NCBI GenBank assembly: GCA_948567375.1
Contig: OX419759.1
Span: 51,499,493 to 51,563,492 of the forward strand
From: Lunularia cruciata
Lineage: Eukaryota; Streptophyta; Marchantiopsida; Lunulariales; Lunulariaceae
Length of the DNA stretch: 64,000 bases
Direction of reading: 5' to 3'
The notes beneath the pieces are model-generated. The model was not told where the DNA came from. It searched no databases and saw nothing but the letters and a program-made list of their open reading frames with translations. A program made the translations under genes and the position numbers. Below, piece after piece: positions 32,161 through 45,418 of the stretch. How positions within the stretch are numbered: position 1 is the first letter of the stretch; each line of letters begins with the position of its first letter.

Positions 32161-34200
32161 CTATTTATCCAATAGGACAACACCAGGTGTGAACCATGCT
32201 CTCTCAAAGACCGGTCTAGCTGGCAAATCCTCCAGTCTAGCCGTTGCTGCCTGCCATAAACCACTGGTTGCTAAATGGATCCCATGCTCCTCAACCAAGT
32301 CAGCTCCACTACCAACCACCTCTGCTCTTGTAGTAGGAACCGCATCATCCCTTCTCTCACAAAGAGTGGCAGCCAACCGGAACACTAGGGCTAGGTCAAC
32401 TCCCAATGTAAACATGTCATTGGCCGAAAACAAAGGACGCCGCATAATCAACTGAGCCGTCCCCAACATCATGCTAGACTCATTCTGTGTAGTAGCAGGT
32501 GGTCCATCATGTACTCTATCACCACCTACCACATCTACACTAGGACGTCTAGGAACCATGGATGTTGTCTACAATGCCTCAGATAGTGTGAAAGACTGGG
32601 GAAGTCTGACCTGTCTCCTAACCTCTCCTCTCTGTGGGTCCAACTCCACTGATGCTCCTCTAGGCTTTGGAGCACGTATTGCACTCCTAGTCACTATTGC
32701 AGATGCATCCACTTGTGCTGCTCCGCACATGAAGTCCAAAGCATCTCTGTCACCAGCATATGAGGTAGAAGCCTTAGCACCCAAATCTGATCTCCTCTGA
32801 GAAATAGCCATACTAGCCAATCTCTGCTCCAATTGCCCAATCCGAGTAGCCATAGCTCTATCAAAAGTAAGGGCAGGTACTGCACCCCTACTAGGTGTAG
32901 ATCCTCTACCACCACCTCTACCACCTTGTCCTCCATGAACTCGAGCTCCTCTACTACCTACCATAGCAGCCCTACCACTCCGTAACTCTAGGTGTAGGTC
33001 AAAACACCGGTCACTAGTATGACCAAATCTGTGGCAGTGCTCACACTACCTCTATGCTGGCTGTGATGCACCCAAGGTATCAAGTCCACTGCCCTAAGTA
33101 CACTCTCTCCGATGGTGAGGTCCACCACAAGTCCAACAAGCAACACTACCACTCACTGGCTACTGCTGACCCGTAAATGAAGGTAAGGGTCTTACTCCAC
33201 TAGGCCCTCCACTCGCTCCATAGGATCTGGGCTGTCCACCTTGTCCTCAAAAACCAACAAGGCATGGTGCACTCTGTTGCACTCTAGAAGAAGTCACAGC
33301 CGTGGATAAGGTCTCCTTACCAAATCTAGATGTCACCACTCTCTCCTCCACCATGTTGAGCTCAATACGCTCAGCCAAACCAAAGACCACTGCCAAAATA
33401 GGCAAAGTAGCCTATAATAATGTAGCATCACAAACTCTACCTTGCAACTCCTTATCCAATATCCCATACCAAAACTGGACCACTTGGGCCTCAATAAGTC
33501 CTTGAGTGAAACTGATAAGCCGCCTCATGCGAGTGTATGTCTCGCGTAGGCTCTCTCTAGCCTTCCGTTGGAACTCTTGCAAGCTCCTCAGCTTGTTAGT
33601 CCGCACTTCCTGGTAGTTCTACCTCAAACATTGGAAGAACTCCACCATGGGGTTAAACCTCGGTACCACACCACCTCCTGCAGTGGTACCTCCACTCATA
33701 GTAGCACTATCTCCAGCTAGTGCACCTCCACTAGCTCCACCAACACTACTCAAGCTAGAACTCATAGGTACAGCCAATCTACTCTTAGCCACCAAGCCTG
33801 AAGTGATGGAGACATAATTTGGAGACCAATACTATCCCCATAACTCAATCTCCTCCAAATGAGCTCTCTTGAACTCATGGTAGTCATCCATTGGTGGACC
33901 CTCCAAATGCTGAAACAACCCTTTCCATGCCATGAAGGGTGTAAACAAAGTTGGGTTCCGCATCTACTGCACATCACACCAACTATCAAACTCCTGGATG
34001 AAGTCATCCAACTCAATGGTACCCACTGTACCAGAGTAACACCTAGGGCTTTTAGAGGCCCCATAAATCTTATCCATGTCCCACAACAACAGTGCAAACA
34101 CACCAAGTGCACTCTCAACTGAATTAGCTCTTGTGTCGAACTCCAACTCAGAGTCAATCTCCTCCCTCACTAGGACCTGAGATACAGGCTGATACCGAGC
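32161..34200 (-). pseudogene. M2 gag with two CCHC knuckles
   Basis: The N-terminal frame at 33964-34170 (68 aa) has FDTRANSVESALG and IELDDFIQEFDSWCD. The central frame at 33412-33606 has LQEFQRKARESLRETYTRMR, then AQVVQFWYGILDKELQGRV, a gag capsid segment. Two zinc knuckles follow: CWTCGGPHHRREC at 33100-33138 and CEHCHRFGHTSDRC at 33004-33045, both C-x2-C-x4-H-x4-C (tandem knuckles are common in gag). Further on, a region rich in Arg and Gly (32569-32964) and the 132-aa frame at 32161-32559 lead to the protease. Stops separate the parts. Confidence 0.82.
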
Positions 34201-35580
34201 ACCACTCCGAGTTAACCCACTACGTACTGCGGGCTAACTCCTATGGAATCCCCAAAGTACTCTGTCGTTACCAAGTAATCGCAATAGCAAACCCAAACCA
34301 CCAACTGCAACCACAAGTCGCAACCGCAAGTGCCCCACCAAGTGCCAACACCACCACGTGCCAACATCACCAAGTGCCAATACCAACTAAGCACCACCTA
34401 CTAATGTAACTCTAACTGAGATAACTACATTAGGGGAAAGGGCAACCTGTAACCTACCATCATAACACACACTCTCTCGGTCTGTAGGTCATCACTTCCT
34501 GCCTCACCAAAGAGAAACAAAGGTAGTCTGACTGGTTATCACTCTAGCCTCACTACCAAGAGCACACCAGAGCACCAATGCTCAAAAGTCAGGGCACCTC
34601 ACACAAACATGGTGCACAAATAGGAAGTAGAGAATGGCGAGGGTCCAATTACAAGAAATCTAAACAAAAACTCTCCATCTCATAACATAACATGGGATTG
34701 ACTCTACAACCATTTGGCATTTGACATAAGAGAAGTTCATATGTGAGTCCTAAGCTACCCGGATCACCAAGAATGGGATCAAACTGCCTCTCCTAGCCAA
34801 AGCTACATGTGTATAGATAACAGTGGCACAATCACTAGGACAACAAGTGAGGGTGGACCAGGTGGCTAAGGCACCAGTCTAGGAACAAGAGATCTAGTGG
34901 TCAAACCCTCTTGCGCACAATCTAGCAGGAAAAGTAGATTTTGCCAACCAATGACCAAGATCTACTCTAAACTAGCTAGCCTCATGCTAGCAAGCTGGCC
35001 CTTCTAGGCCTTCATAGCCCATAGCCCTATGCCTCAAAGCCTCTAGGTGCCAAAATTCAGCCAAATGAGGCCTTTCTTCTTGCCACTTCGAAACTTCTCC
35101 AAAATTGGCAAAACTTCTCCAAATCTGTGAAAGTCCTCCAAACTAGCAAAACTCCTCCAAATCTGGCCAAAATCTGACATAAACCCTAAAGTTAGCTGTC
35201 CACCAAATCCTCTGCTAACTTTCCACTTGAGCCAAATTGACAACACGGGTTTCTCCAAATCACAAATTCATGAGAATAGCTTCCCAACTCCACCTTCAAT
35301 TTGACTTTCTGAGCCCAACTCGCAACAAATTGATCATGCCTTCACCTCTTGAGCTCAAAATCACAACCACTACTTGAAATTTGCTCCTTCTTTGCTTGAA
35401 ATTTGGCCAGCGCTTCCGCACACCATCTACCTTACTGCCAAATCTACATCAATTGAACGAGCTTTTGAACACTAGGGAAACACAAAACTTGAATCGAGCT
35501 ACCAACATCCACCGAGCTTGGAGATACCACCAACACTCAAAGTTCTTGCACCCGATTTCCCCCTGACTTCACTTCTCTGA
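34201..35580 (-). other. M2 leader between 5' LTR and gag
   Basis: About 1.4 kb, colinear with 16331-17732 in M1. The only frame shared by both copies is short (35043-35258, ending SGKKKGLIWLNFG). Next to the LTR, element-sense TTACATCAGAG matches the initiator-Met primer site TGGTATCAGAG in 7 of 11 positions. Confidence 0.5.
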
Positions 35581-36030
35581 TGTAATCAGATTGTTTACCA
35601 CTCTCAACTCATCTTAACTCAAATAAGTACTTGATCTATCACTCTATAAACTGCCAACAATTGGGCACTGATTACAGTCAAGCCACACCAACTCAAGCAT
35701 AGAGAATCCAGGTGACGCTTGCCGGCCTCTATCCACCATAGCCAGGAACTCGAAGGCTCAACATCAGAGAAGTGAGCTCTCTAGAGCTGCACTTTGAAAG
35801 TATACCCCTGGACTCAAGCTAGGTCTGAACCCTAACGGTCCCGCTGATGGCACACTCTACGGTGCAAATGGTGCAAAGTGACGGTGGGCCCCACCATGAA
35901 GTCAATACCCCAAACATGAAATCTGACCGTCGGAAAGTGTCTCTGAGAAATTGTTGAAATAACTCTAACTACTATCATTGAAACTCCAGTGTCCGAGCAA
36001 TCTAGATGCGACACTACAAATATCGTGACA
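35581..36030 (-). repeat. 5' LTR of M2, module X
   Basis: 450 bp, tgtaatcaga...atcgtgaca, matching 18472-18925. It lacks the Y module seen at the 3' LTR and is followed directly by R units. Confidence 0.7.
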
Positions 36031-36740
36031 TTGATTCTTGCAAGAGCATTCTCGTAGGCAATCCCAGAATCAAATTTCATAAGGCAAATCTGCAATTCAC
36101 ATTGGGGCTATTTTCTCTATGGTTTCTTGTGAAAAAAGGGTGTATTTTGTTGGAATAGTATTCTCAAGGGCTTTCCATAGACACCAAGATCATGGCAAAT
36201 ATAGTTCTAGAGAAAAAGTTATGATAAGTTGAATGTCATTGTTTTCTCAAACTTGATTTTTGCATGTAGAGTCCTATAAGGAATCCTACTGTGTGAATCT
36301 TGCAAGCATTTATGTAGAAAATCTTGAAATAAAATCCTACAATTCATGTTGGGCCTTTTTTCTCCATGGTTACTTGTCCAAACATGGTGTGCTTCATCTC
36401 ATTGGAAGTGTCTTTTGAAGGGATTTCCATAGACACCAAGATCATGACAAACAAACATCTAGAGAGGAAATTATGACAAATTTGAATTTTTTTCTCCTTA
36501 ACTTGATTCTTGCAAGGAGAATCCTACAAGTCAAATCCAATAGGGCATTCCACAATGTGAATCCTATAGGTATTCTTGCAAGCAATCTTGTCATGAAATC
36601 ATATAGGGCAAATCTTACAATGCATGTTAGGACTGAGTTCTCTATGGTTACATGTTCAAATAGGTTGTGCTTCATCTTGTTAGATGCCTCTTTTAAAGAA
36701 TTTTTAGTGGACACCAAGATCAATGAGATCAGAAGTGTGG
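36031..36740. repeat. R repeat, right block (about three diverged units)
   Basis: Units at about 36070-36245, 36325-36490 and 36595-36730 share tttctccatggttacttgtccaaaca-like, gtgtgcttcatctc and tttccatagacaccaagatcatg strings. They are separated by spacers with cttgattcttgcaag and aatcctat. The period is roughly 240-260 bp. No coding content. Confidence 0.65.
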
Positions 36741-38463
36741 AGTTGAAGTTACAATTATTTGAAGTTCATTTCTTCTTGGGCTTTGGTTTCTTGTATTTAT
36801 TTTTCATGGACTTCTTATTTTGTGAGTTCTCATACTTACATGTCTTCTTATATGTCACTTGGCTGTTACATGACCACTTGTGTTAATTCTTGGGTCCTTA
36901 TTTAAAGAATGGTGCAACTTGATTTTGGTAGTTGTTGTTGGTCGTTCTTGAATTTTTTTGGGACTATGCTAAAAGTGTTTCAACCAATTCAACTATTGAG
37001 GAAGAATTCTACATAAAAATCATTGGAGTACTAAGAGATTTGATTGTGAAGGAGGTTCTAGGTTCTGGTGATCAAGATTCTTGTATTGGAGACTATGGAT
37101 TGTGACAGAGTGCATGAGAATAAAAGGAGATTGAAGGTAAAGAGAATGGTTGCAAGTAGAGGATTTAAGATCATTAGGATCTATGGAAGTGCATAGTAGC
37201 TTTCATATAGTTATGATAAACTATACTTTGTAAATTCATTGAGTATACTCAAGTACAATAAATCTTTGAACTATAGGTATTCTATTGCATCTTCAATTGT
37301 TTGGTTTGGAATAATGAATGTTGAGCAACAATCAAACCAAAGTAGCAAGTATATCCAAATAGACACGGGCTAGTTAACAAAGATATCGGTCTTTTGGTAG
37401 TTGGAAACTAAAATCCACAATACCTTTGCATCCCGTACCCTTAACTATGGGATTGGACTAACCCACCAACATTTTTGGTGGTATTTTTTGCTAACACATA
37501 TCCTCTCCACTCCCTTCTACAACTAGTTAGGGCTATGCTTATTCAACACCAACATGCAAGGATATGGCTATTTTCAAATTGGTGGAAGCATTACCTCTTG
37601 TGTTTACAAGAAGGATATTTTCCAATCTGAGGAAACCATTACCTCATGTATCCTTAGATAAGACTCTCAATCTGGAGGAAGCACTACCTCTCATGTCTAC
37701 AAGTCATATTGTTCCAAATCCATAGGAAGCATTACCTCTTATATTTACAAGCACTCTTGTAGTAAAAACTTAAGAGTCGAGCACTGCTTCCATTCATGGC
37801 AAGCACCTTTGGCCAAGGAAATCCATTTGCTTTGGCACCACATCCTTTGATTGTGCAAGTTCTACCTAATTTAGCCCCTATAGCTACTACCAAATTGGCA
37901 TCAACCTTAGGAAGAACAAACAAATGTATACTTCTTGGAATAGTAGTGTTCATAGGGTAAGGAGATTTTGAATCATCATTCCTTTGGATGTTCAAGAATG
38001 TATGTATGGCACAAAATATCATGGTTGATAATGCTATGGCATGACAAATCTGTCAATTTTTTATTAGCCTTGCGCAATACTAATTTAGTGGCTTAGCCCC
38101 CAAGAACAAGTTACATATTAATACAAGTAGAAGAGCAACAAGAATATATTTTTCCAAGGCAACAAGAAAACTTAAGAATAAGATAAATAGACTCCATATA
38201 GGACACGATGAAACCATGCAATCATTTATTCAATGATCTCAATGTATATTGTCAATGATTACACCAGCTCTAGATCATACTACAACTTTCAATTGCTTTA
38301 AGGATGTGCTACCATATTGAGCTCAGGCTAACAAGTGGGACATTGCCTTGCCAAACCTCTACTCTATAATACTAGGATTCAAAGGGAATTTAGTGCACAG
38401 CCTCTGTGTTTTTACTCAAGATTATAGGACTCTAGGATTCTATGAGCCAAGTTACTTCTATGG
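36741..38463. other. Unassigned repeat-like DNA
   Basis: No gene recognised. 37425-37480 (gcatcccgtacccttaactatgggattggactaacccacc) has a diverged relative at about 50884-50930 (gcatcccgtacacttaactccagaatttgactaacccac), which may mark ends of an old LTR element. TATA- and polyA-like strings near 37200-37270 could belong to an LTR. Confidence 0.4.
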
Positions 38464-41400
38464 ATGAACTCCTACAATTGTGCCGGCTCAATAAGCAATA
38501 CCACAACTAGTGCTTGTATACAATCACATGCCCATGGAAATTCCCTTAGTTACTATCATAACTCTTCTAGCTCTATGGGAGCCTATTTCTCCCATAGTTA
38601 CCAATGTTTCTATAGAAAATACCAAGATGGAGGACATCTTGGTAAAGTTGGAACAATTAGAGAATCTTCACTTAGCACAATAGCCTCAAGAGAGGAACCC
38701 AATGAACATTGCTACATGAGGAGAGATTTCCTGCACCTATCTTTTGGGATGAGGGCACACAAATACTCAATGTGCCGCCTTAGAAATTTCCAATTATTGT
38801 GTCCATTGTGTGAAGTACAGGCATATCATGGTTCATTGTAGAATACTCACGAGATGCAAAGAGCCTTGAGAAGAAAGAGCACATGCTATGGATGCTTTCC
38901 ACAACACAACAACTTCAACCAACACTTGTGGGATCCACCCTTCCATGGAAGAGGAAATGGAAGAGTTAGAGGACCTCTTGGTCCCAATATACCCTATCAC
39001 ATTTGCAATGAGAGTCATTATGCAAACAAAGCCGGCCCATTGCACATTTTTCTCTAGAGAAAATACCTTGGCACAATGCTTGGACTTCAGGAACTTTATT
39101 ACTCAAACCAAAGGAGTGCCTATGTAGAATGAGCCGCATAACAATGGCGGCCCTAATGAGAATGTGCACTTTGGAAAGATTGTGGAAATTACTCTTATTG
39201 GTAATACAATGGCAACCACTAAAAGTGATGTCATAGAGGCAAATGTGTTCCTCACCATGTGTGCGTGCACTTATGTATTGCATGATCCAAGTAGCTACTC
39301 TACTTTTGGAAGTTACTCCACTTAAAGTATAGCTGAAGAAATTATACGGGTGAAACTCCTTAGCCCACTTTGGAAATGTATAAAGCCATAGTTCCTATGT
39401 TTGACACATTAGCAAAACAACCATCCACTTTGGTAATACATGATTATGACATTGTTGTTGGTGCGGCTAACCTCAAAGCCAATATCACCATCAAACAACT
39501 TTGTAAAGTTTCCTATATAGAACAAAGGAAGATGTAGAATTTCCTACAAAAAGAATAGCCCGTGATGCGCTTCAGGATCTGCTAACTTTGGTGTGTTCAC
39601 CTGCAAGAACATGATCTTGTAAAAGCACCACACACTCCAACTATAGGAATCACACATAGTGCTATGGTCAATACAAATTCAACCAGTCATCATGTATTCT
39701 ATACTAAGGTTCATGACCCAAATATTCATGTAACCATCCAAGGAGTGTTGTCTCAAATTTTCATATCAACTTGGGGTCCTTGATGAATATCATGACCAAG
39801 GATGTGATGGAAAAATAGACTTGAAAGGTATGGCAAAGACTTCCACTCTTCTTTGAATGGCCAACAAGAGAAAACATCACTCTCTTGGAGTGTTGTCTAT
39901 GGTCCCTATATTCATCGATAAGTAGACCTTTTTAGTTGACTACTTGATAATAGATACTCTTGCTCCAGCATAATTTCCACTTTAATTGGGAGCCACATGG
40001 CTGGTGGATGCAGATGTGGTCATCTCTTTGCAAATTGGTAAATTAATATTTGAGAGAAAATAAAATCACACTATGCTACAAAACATATGTCAAGCTTGGA
40101 TCATGAAGGAGAATCAAGTTTTAATATTGATGTGTGGAGTAATGCTCACATTGATTGTAGGGAGGAAATCATAGATGCTAAAGCTAATTGTCTTTTCATA
40201 TTGGAGGAAGAGATGAGTGGTCATGCCACATAATTCCACAACAATAGTCCCATTCTCTTGGCAAGTTTTCATAAGGTTCTTGGCAACCATGCTCCATGGC
40301 CCTAAGATAAGTTCCTTGGGACTTAGAGGATGACTCTTCTAATAATAAAAATAGAGCTTTTCACCATGAAATGTTCCCATTGCCTTACACCCAAGAACAT
40401 ACTCAAGAAACCTTGAATACCTCTTGCTTTTATATCAAAGGTGATATTGATTGCAAGGATGAACACATAGACAAGGAATGCTTTCATCTTGATGGGATTC
40501 TCCCAAACAACATTTTTGTCCCTTAAACCAATGAAATGAAGTCCATTGTGAGTGAAAAGTTCTTCCAATTATTATTGAGAACACAATCCTTCATCTCACA
40601 CTACTATTTTTGATACTATGAGGAAACCCACAAAGAGAATTGAAAAGGAATAAGAAGTCCACCAGACAATACCTGAGGACAGGTTCATATGATACTCCTA
40701 GAAAAACCTTGAGAAGCCTTTTGATACCATTCCCCTCCACTTATAGATTGTAGACAAGTTTCACAATCTCAACATCTCATGGGTAGACAAAACACCTAAA
40801 ATTGTGAAGATAAGCACCAATGTATCCATGGAGGATCAGTCCTCCTATCAAGCCCTTTTTGAAGAGTTTTGAGATGTGTTTTCCTATGACTACATAGAAC
40901 TATCTGGTGTGGATTCATAAACATGCCAACATCATATCTTACTTTGTTCAGATATCATTCTTGTAAAATCCAAACCATATTGGCTGAATCCCACTTACTC
41001 TAAAAAAAGTACAGGACAAAATAAATAAGCTATTACAATGTGGGTTTATCTACCCCGTAGGTAAGATCAAATGGGCTTCCCTAATCTTGGTTGTCACTAA
41101 AAAGGATATGTGGAAGGTACAAATCTATGTGGATTTTTGGAAACTGAATGCCCGAATCATCAAGGATCCATTCCCAATCTTATTCACGAACATACAATTG
41201 GAAAAAGTAGCCCATAATCAATGCTTCTCATTTATGGATAGGTATGAATGCTACAACAAAATTGTCATTGCTTCAAAAGATCAATACAAGACTACATTCA
41301 TCATAGAGTGAGGTACCTATGCCAACCAATTGATGCCCTTTGGGTTATGAAATGCTCCCGCAACATTTCAACACTACTGATGAACTCCTTTGGTGGAACA

Positions 41401-43671
41401 AGGAAGGACATACAGCTATATCTCAATGATATGTGTGCATGTAGCTCTCACAACAACCATATTAGCATGCTAAGAGCTGTTATGGACATTTGTAGGCAAG
41501 TGAGGATTTCTTTAAACCTGAAAAAGTGCCTATTTGATGGCTCTTGTGGGCCTCTCCTTGGTCACATGGTATGTGAAAAGGCATAATGGTGGACCTAAAG
41601 AATATCAAGATCATTCAAGAGTTACCTATCTTAGAGACAATGCAAGAGCTACAAAGTTTCTTAGGCTATACAAGATACTACAAGCAATATGTTCATATGT
41701 ATGCTAAGATTACCTCTTCACAAATTGACCTCCTACACACCATAGTCAACTTTGTGTGGATAGACAAATGCATGGATGCATTTGAAACCTTAAAGTAAAA
41801 ATTGGCCACTACTTTGATTTTGGTAGCACCAAACTAGGAGTTGATGTTTTATGTTTTTGTAAATACCTCTACCATAGCTATGGGCAATATTCTAGTTCAA
41901 TACAATAAGGAACAACGTGAATACTAGATCTAATATGTTAGCAAACAACTCAGCTTGGCAAAAAGAAACTACTTGATGATCAAACAAGAGTGCCTTGGGA
42001 TGATTTTTGTTGTCCAAAAGTTTTGACACTTCCTGATGGGTAATAGTGTTTTCTTCCATGTAGACCATGAAGCCCTCAAATATCTGATTAATAAACCTTG
42101 CTATGTGGGAAGATTAACCCAACGGATGCTCCTCCTACAAGAGTTTTCTTTTACAAATGAATACCGTTTAGGAAAGTCTCATGATAACATAGACTTTATT
42201 TCCCATATTCTTAGGCTACCCACCATTTGTTCCCTTAGGATAGGTCTCATAGACTTTCATCTTTTCTATATGGTGGAAAGCACAACCGTACAATCATCTT
42301 GGATGATCCAAATCACACACTATGTCTATACAAGAAGCGTGCCCTTCAACCTATTGTAGGCCAAACAAAAAAGCTTTCATATGTTGCACTTCCTTTTCCT
42401 ATTCTGTAGGGAGATCTCTATTGAATGGGAGTGGATAGAGTTCTTTGGTGTTGCATTAGCTTATAAGAGGTTCTCATAGTATGAAAAGAGTGCCACTCAA
42501 ATGAATCAAGAGTGCACTTCTCTAATGAATTAACTTCATGCAAGGTTTACTTTGTGGGATACTAGTGACCCTCTATTAGGGCAAATGCTGACCAATATGC
42601 CTGCATGTGTGATGCTTGCCAAAGAATTGGTAAACCCCCATCACAATTAGAAAAATAAATATTGGATGTACCTCCATCACATATTGGCAACTCAACCATT
42701 CCAAAAATGGAGACTCAACTTTGTGGGACCTATTAATCTCATAGCTCAATGGACTAGGCATTGTTACTACATTATTGTATCCATAGACTATGTAACAAAG
42801 TGTATAAAAGCTAAATCCTATGTAAACAATTTGCTATGGTCACTATCCAATTTATGTAGAGAAATATCATTTCAAGGTTGTTGTTCCTCCACCCATTGCT
42901 ATAGATAATGGATCCCACTTTATCAACAAATTAGTATGAGATATAAGTACCATTTATAGGATCTAACACCATAGATCTACTCCATACCACCCGTTGGCAA
43001 AATGGTCAAGTAAAAGATGTCAATGAAATTCTACTAACACTCTTGAAGAAAATGGTAAGTATAAACCACACAAATTAGGATAAGAAGCTCTTAGGTTCTC
43101 TTTGGGCTTACCATACCATTATAAAATTCACTACGGGCTACACCGCATTCTGACTTATCTATGGGCAAGAGGTAATTTTACCAATAGAAAATTTAAATCC
43201 CATCACTTAGAGTGCTTACATGCATTTAATCAAGATGTCTCAATCTCTTGGAAGGAAGACAACAATAAAAGAAAGAGTCTTTGTGCTTCATTATTTGATA
43301 GAAAAATGTTTGTGGTCAATCCATACGCAATTCACCACTCAAGCTAAGTAGAAAACTTACTTTGATCACAAAACCAAGGAGATCCCACTTTACAAATGAG
43401 AAATTTGTGCTAAAATTTAATGATAAGGTTAGTTGATTCCTTATTCATTGAAAAAATGTCTTGGTCCTTATCAAGTACAAGATGTATTCAACAACAAGTC
43501 AGTCCAAATGGAAAGTTGGATGGAGAACTCTTGGAATACTATACCAATGGCACCAAGTGCAAACCATATAGCATGTACTACATCCCCCTGAGAGATAAAG
43601 AAGGAAAGATACTAAGAGAAACCCAATGCTTCTTCATCATGGAGGAAGAGTGTACGGGAACACCCTCATGA
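38464..43671 (+). mobile_element. Element C: heavily decayed Athila-like Ty3/gypsy
   Basis: Plus-strand remnants in gag-to-integrase order. Gag knuckle CVHCVKYRHIMVHC at 38798-38839. RT at 41087-41798: VQIYVDFWKLNARIIKDPFP, then a decayed FGL-type block, active site YLND (second-to-last Asp changed to Asn) near 41417-41428, then LQSFLGYTRYYKQYV. RNase H at 41800-42240 with VDHEALKYLINKP and GKSHDNIDFIS. Integrase at 42560-43330 with CMCDACQRIGKPP, FQKWRLNFVGPIN, and AIDNGSHFIN; where the catalytic Glu is expected the sequence reads NGQVKDVNE. Many stops. No LTRs were identified with confidence. Confidence 0.8.
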
Positions 43672-45418
43672 GAAGATCTTCCTTTGAAGGACTTCTTGAA
43701 TGATTCTGGGATGATCTATGGCTCCTCCTTGTTGTGGGATAGTTCTTTCTAGACTAATTACACTGGAAGAAAGATTCAAATGAAGCTATGGGAGCCTTTA
43801 TGTCCAGTGCAATGATGGTGATGCAATTTCACATTCAAAGGTAAAATAGTGCCACACAAAGGAAGATTCATCTCCAATTTCTCGATGGCACAAGAAGTGC
43901 GATTGTCTCAATCCAAGTGCATAATTTTTTTTTCATGAAGATGCTTTTGCTCCCAAAATAGGACAGTGGGACACAAAAAGGAATTTAAATGCAAAAAAAT
44001 CTTAACATTCATAAAGGGTGATCTAACCCCTATAAAACCCTTGTATAATTCTTTTAACTCTTTAATTTGCAAATCCAACATCAAGAGAGAGTGAATCATT
44101 TGAGCAGTCACATTGAGAAGCAATCTGTCAAGTGACAATGCTCATTTCATCTAGGAACACCCAAAAGAACACTCAAAGATTCTATGCGAGGGGAGCAATA
44201 GTTCACAACTAGATTAATTGCATAGATAATCTTAGACAGGCTAGACTAGATGGGTCAAGAGAAAATTGTCACAGTCATTCATGAATTCTGACAAGTAGAG
44301 AATAATTGGATTGATGGAGTCTTGCTAGTACAAGAATTGGAGAAATCCTTCAACCAAGTTTTCCAAGAATTAGACAATTGTGTGGATTTGCAATAGGTCT
44401 AAAGGAGAACCAATGAAAGAACTTGGCAAATTTTGCAAAGGTTAGATAGAATGGCTCCTATCTACATGAAGCTACACACCTATACAATTTAAATAATATG
44501 GATGCCAAGACAAGGAAAAACATAGAGATAGGTGTGATTTGGAACATTGTTGCTGATAGATTCTTTTTGCAAAGCAAGGAGGAGTTAGTTTGAGTGATGG
44601 AAATAGTAGAGGAGATTCACATGGATTCAAAGGTGACCCCCTTAACAATTATTGCAGTAGATCCTCAAGCAATGGGTGAGGTACCATTGGAAACCTCTTG
44701 ACAAGCTGAACAAGTGAGGAGGAGGGAAGGCAATGATTCCCATGATTGAGGACACAATATAGGAAGTATTATTGCTTCCAAGGAAGTTTGAAGATATCAC
44801 CTTAGCATGGAGGGAATTCAACTTGTAGCACCTCCAAGGGCATTTTTTTCTTAAAAATTGCAAATAACTCATTTGTGAACCATGCACAAGAATGGGTTCC
44901 CGATGGCAATGGTTACATATTGCCATTTTACTTTTCCATGAAGAAGTTCCACTAGCTCATCTGAGGCTAAGGGAATGTGTCATATCTAATGAATCCCTCA
45001 CAAATGCTCTCATCCAAAGTGTCATTTATGGGGAAGCATCCAATTATGTTCCCAAATTGTTCACAAAGATATGGCAATGTTGTGCAAGATTCAAGAAAGC
45101 ATTCCTAATGGAAAAGACAAAGGGAGGAAAGCCTTTTTCTATGGAGCTAGTACTAATGGCAGTTGTGGAGTACTTAGTCCCAAGCGTCTTCCAATTGAAG
45201 GAAACCTTGTCAAGAAGGTAGCTCCAACATCTCAAATGCCAATTTTCAAGAAGAGCTACCAAGAAATGACAAAGTGGATAGGGGGTATTATGTGAGCCCC
45301 CAAGTGGTACCCAAATATGCTCTCACTTCACCAAATGGAATAATAGGGAGTGGAAGAATCTCTTGAAGTTGCAAATGCCCACAACTCCAAGAATACAAGA
45401 AGTAGAGCTATGTGAGCC
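43672..45418. other. Unassigned, possibly 3' part of element C or another repeat
   Basis: Short frames only; the frame at 44892-45221 (109 aa) has no recognised domain. No RNA gene or repeat boundary seen. Confidence 0.4.

Larger units (their letters stand above)
18472..36030 (-). mobile_element. Family M copy 2 (M2): Ty3/gypsy encoding gag-PR-methyltransferase-RT-RH-INT-PHD
   Basis: Minus-strand element of about 9.8 kb once the 7.8-kb family A insertion (23529-31310) is removed. In element order: 5' LTR 35581-36030, leader, gag with two CCHC knuckles, protease, methyltransferase (N part 31311-31420, C part 22620-23528), linker, RT, RNase H, integrase, PHD finger, polypurine tract and 3' LTR 18472-19032. 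It is better preserved than M1 but still carries stops. The extra methyltransferase between protease and RT and the PHD finger after integrase are not part of the standard Ty3/gypsy plan. Both occur at the same place in M1, so they belong to the element and are not chance neighbours. Confidence 0.88.

Noticed and set aside
36031-36740. CRISPR-like or regular satellite array
   Set aside because: The units are long, diverged and only roughly periodic; a eukaryotic locus with no short identical repeats.
38833-39283. Minus-strand frames in element C as genes
   Set aside because: They are antisense to the decayed gag region, which has its CCHC knuckle on the plus strand.
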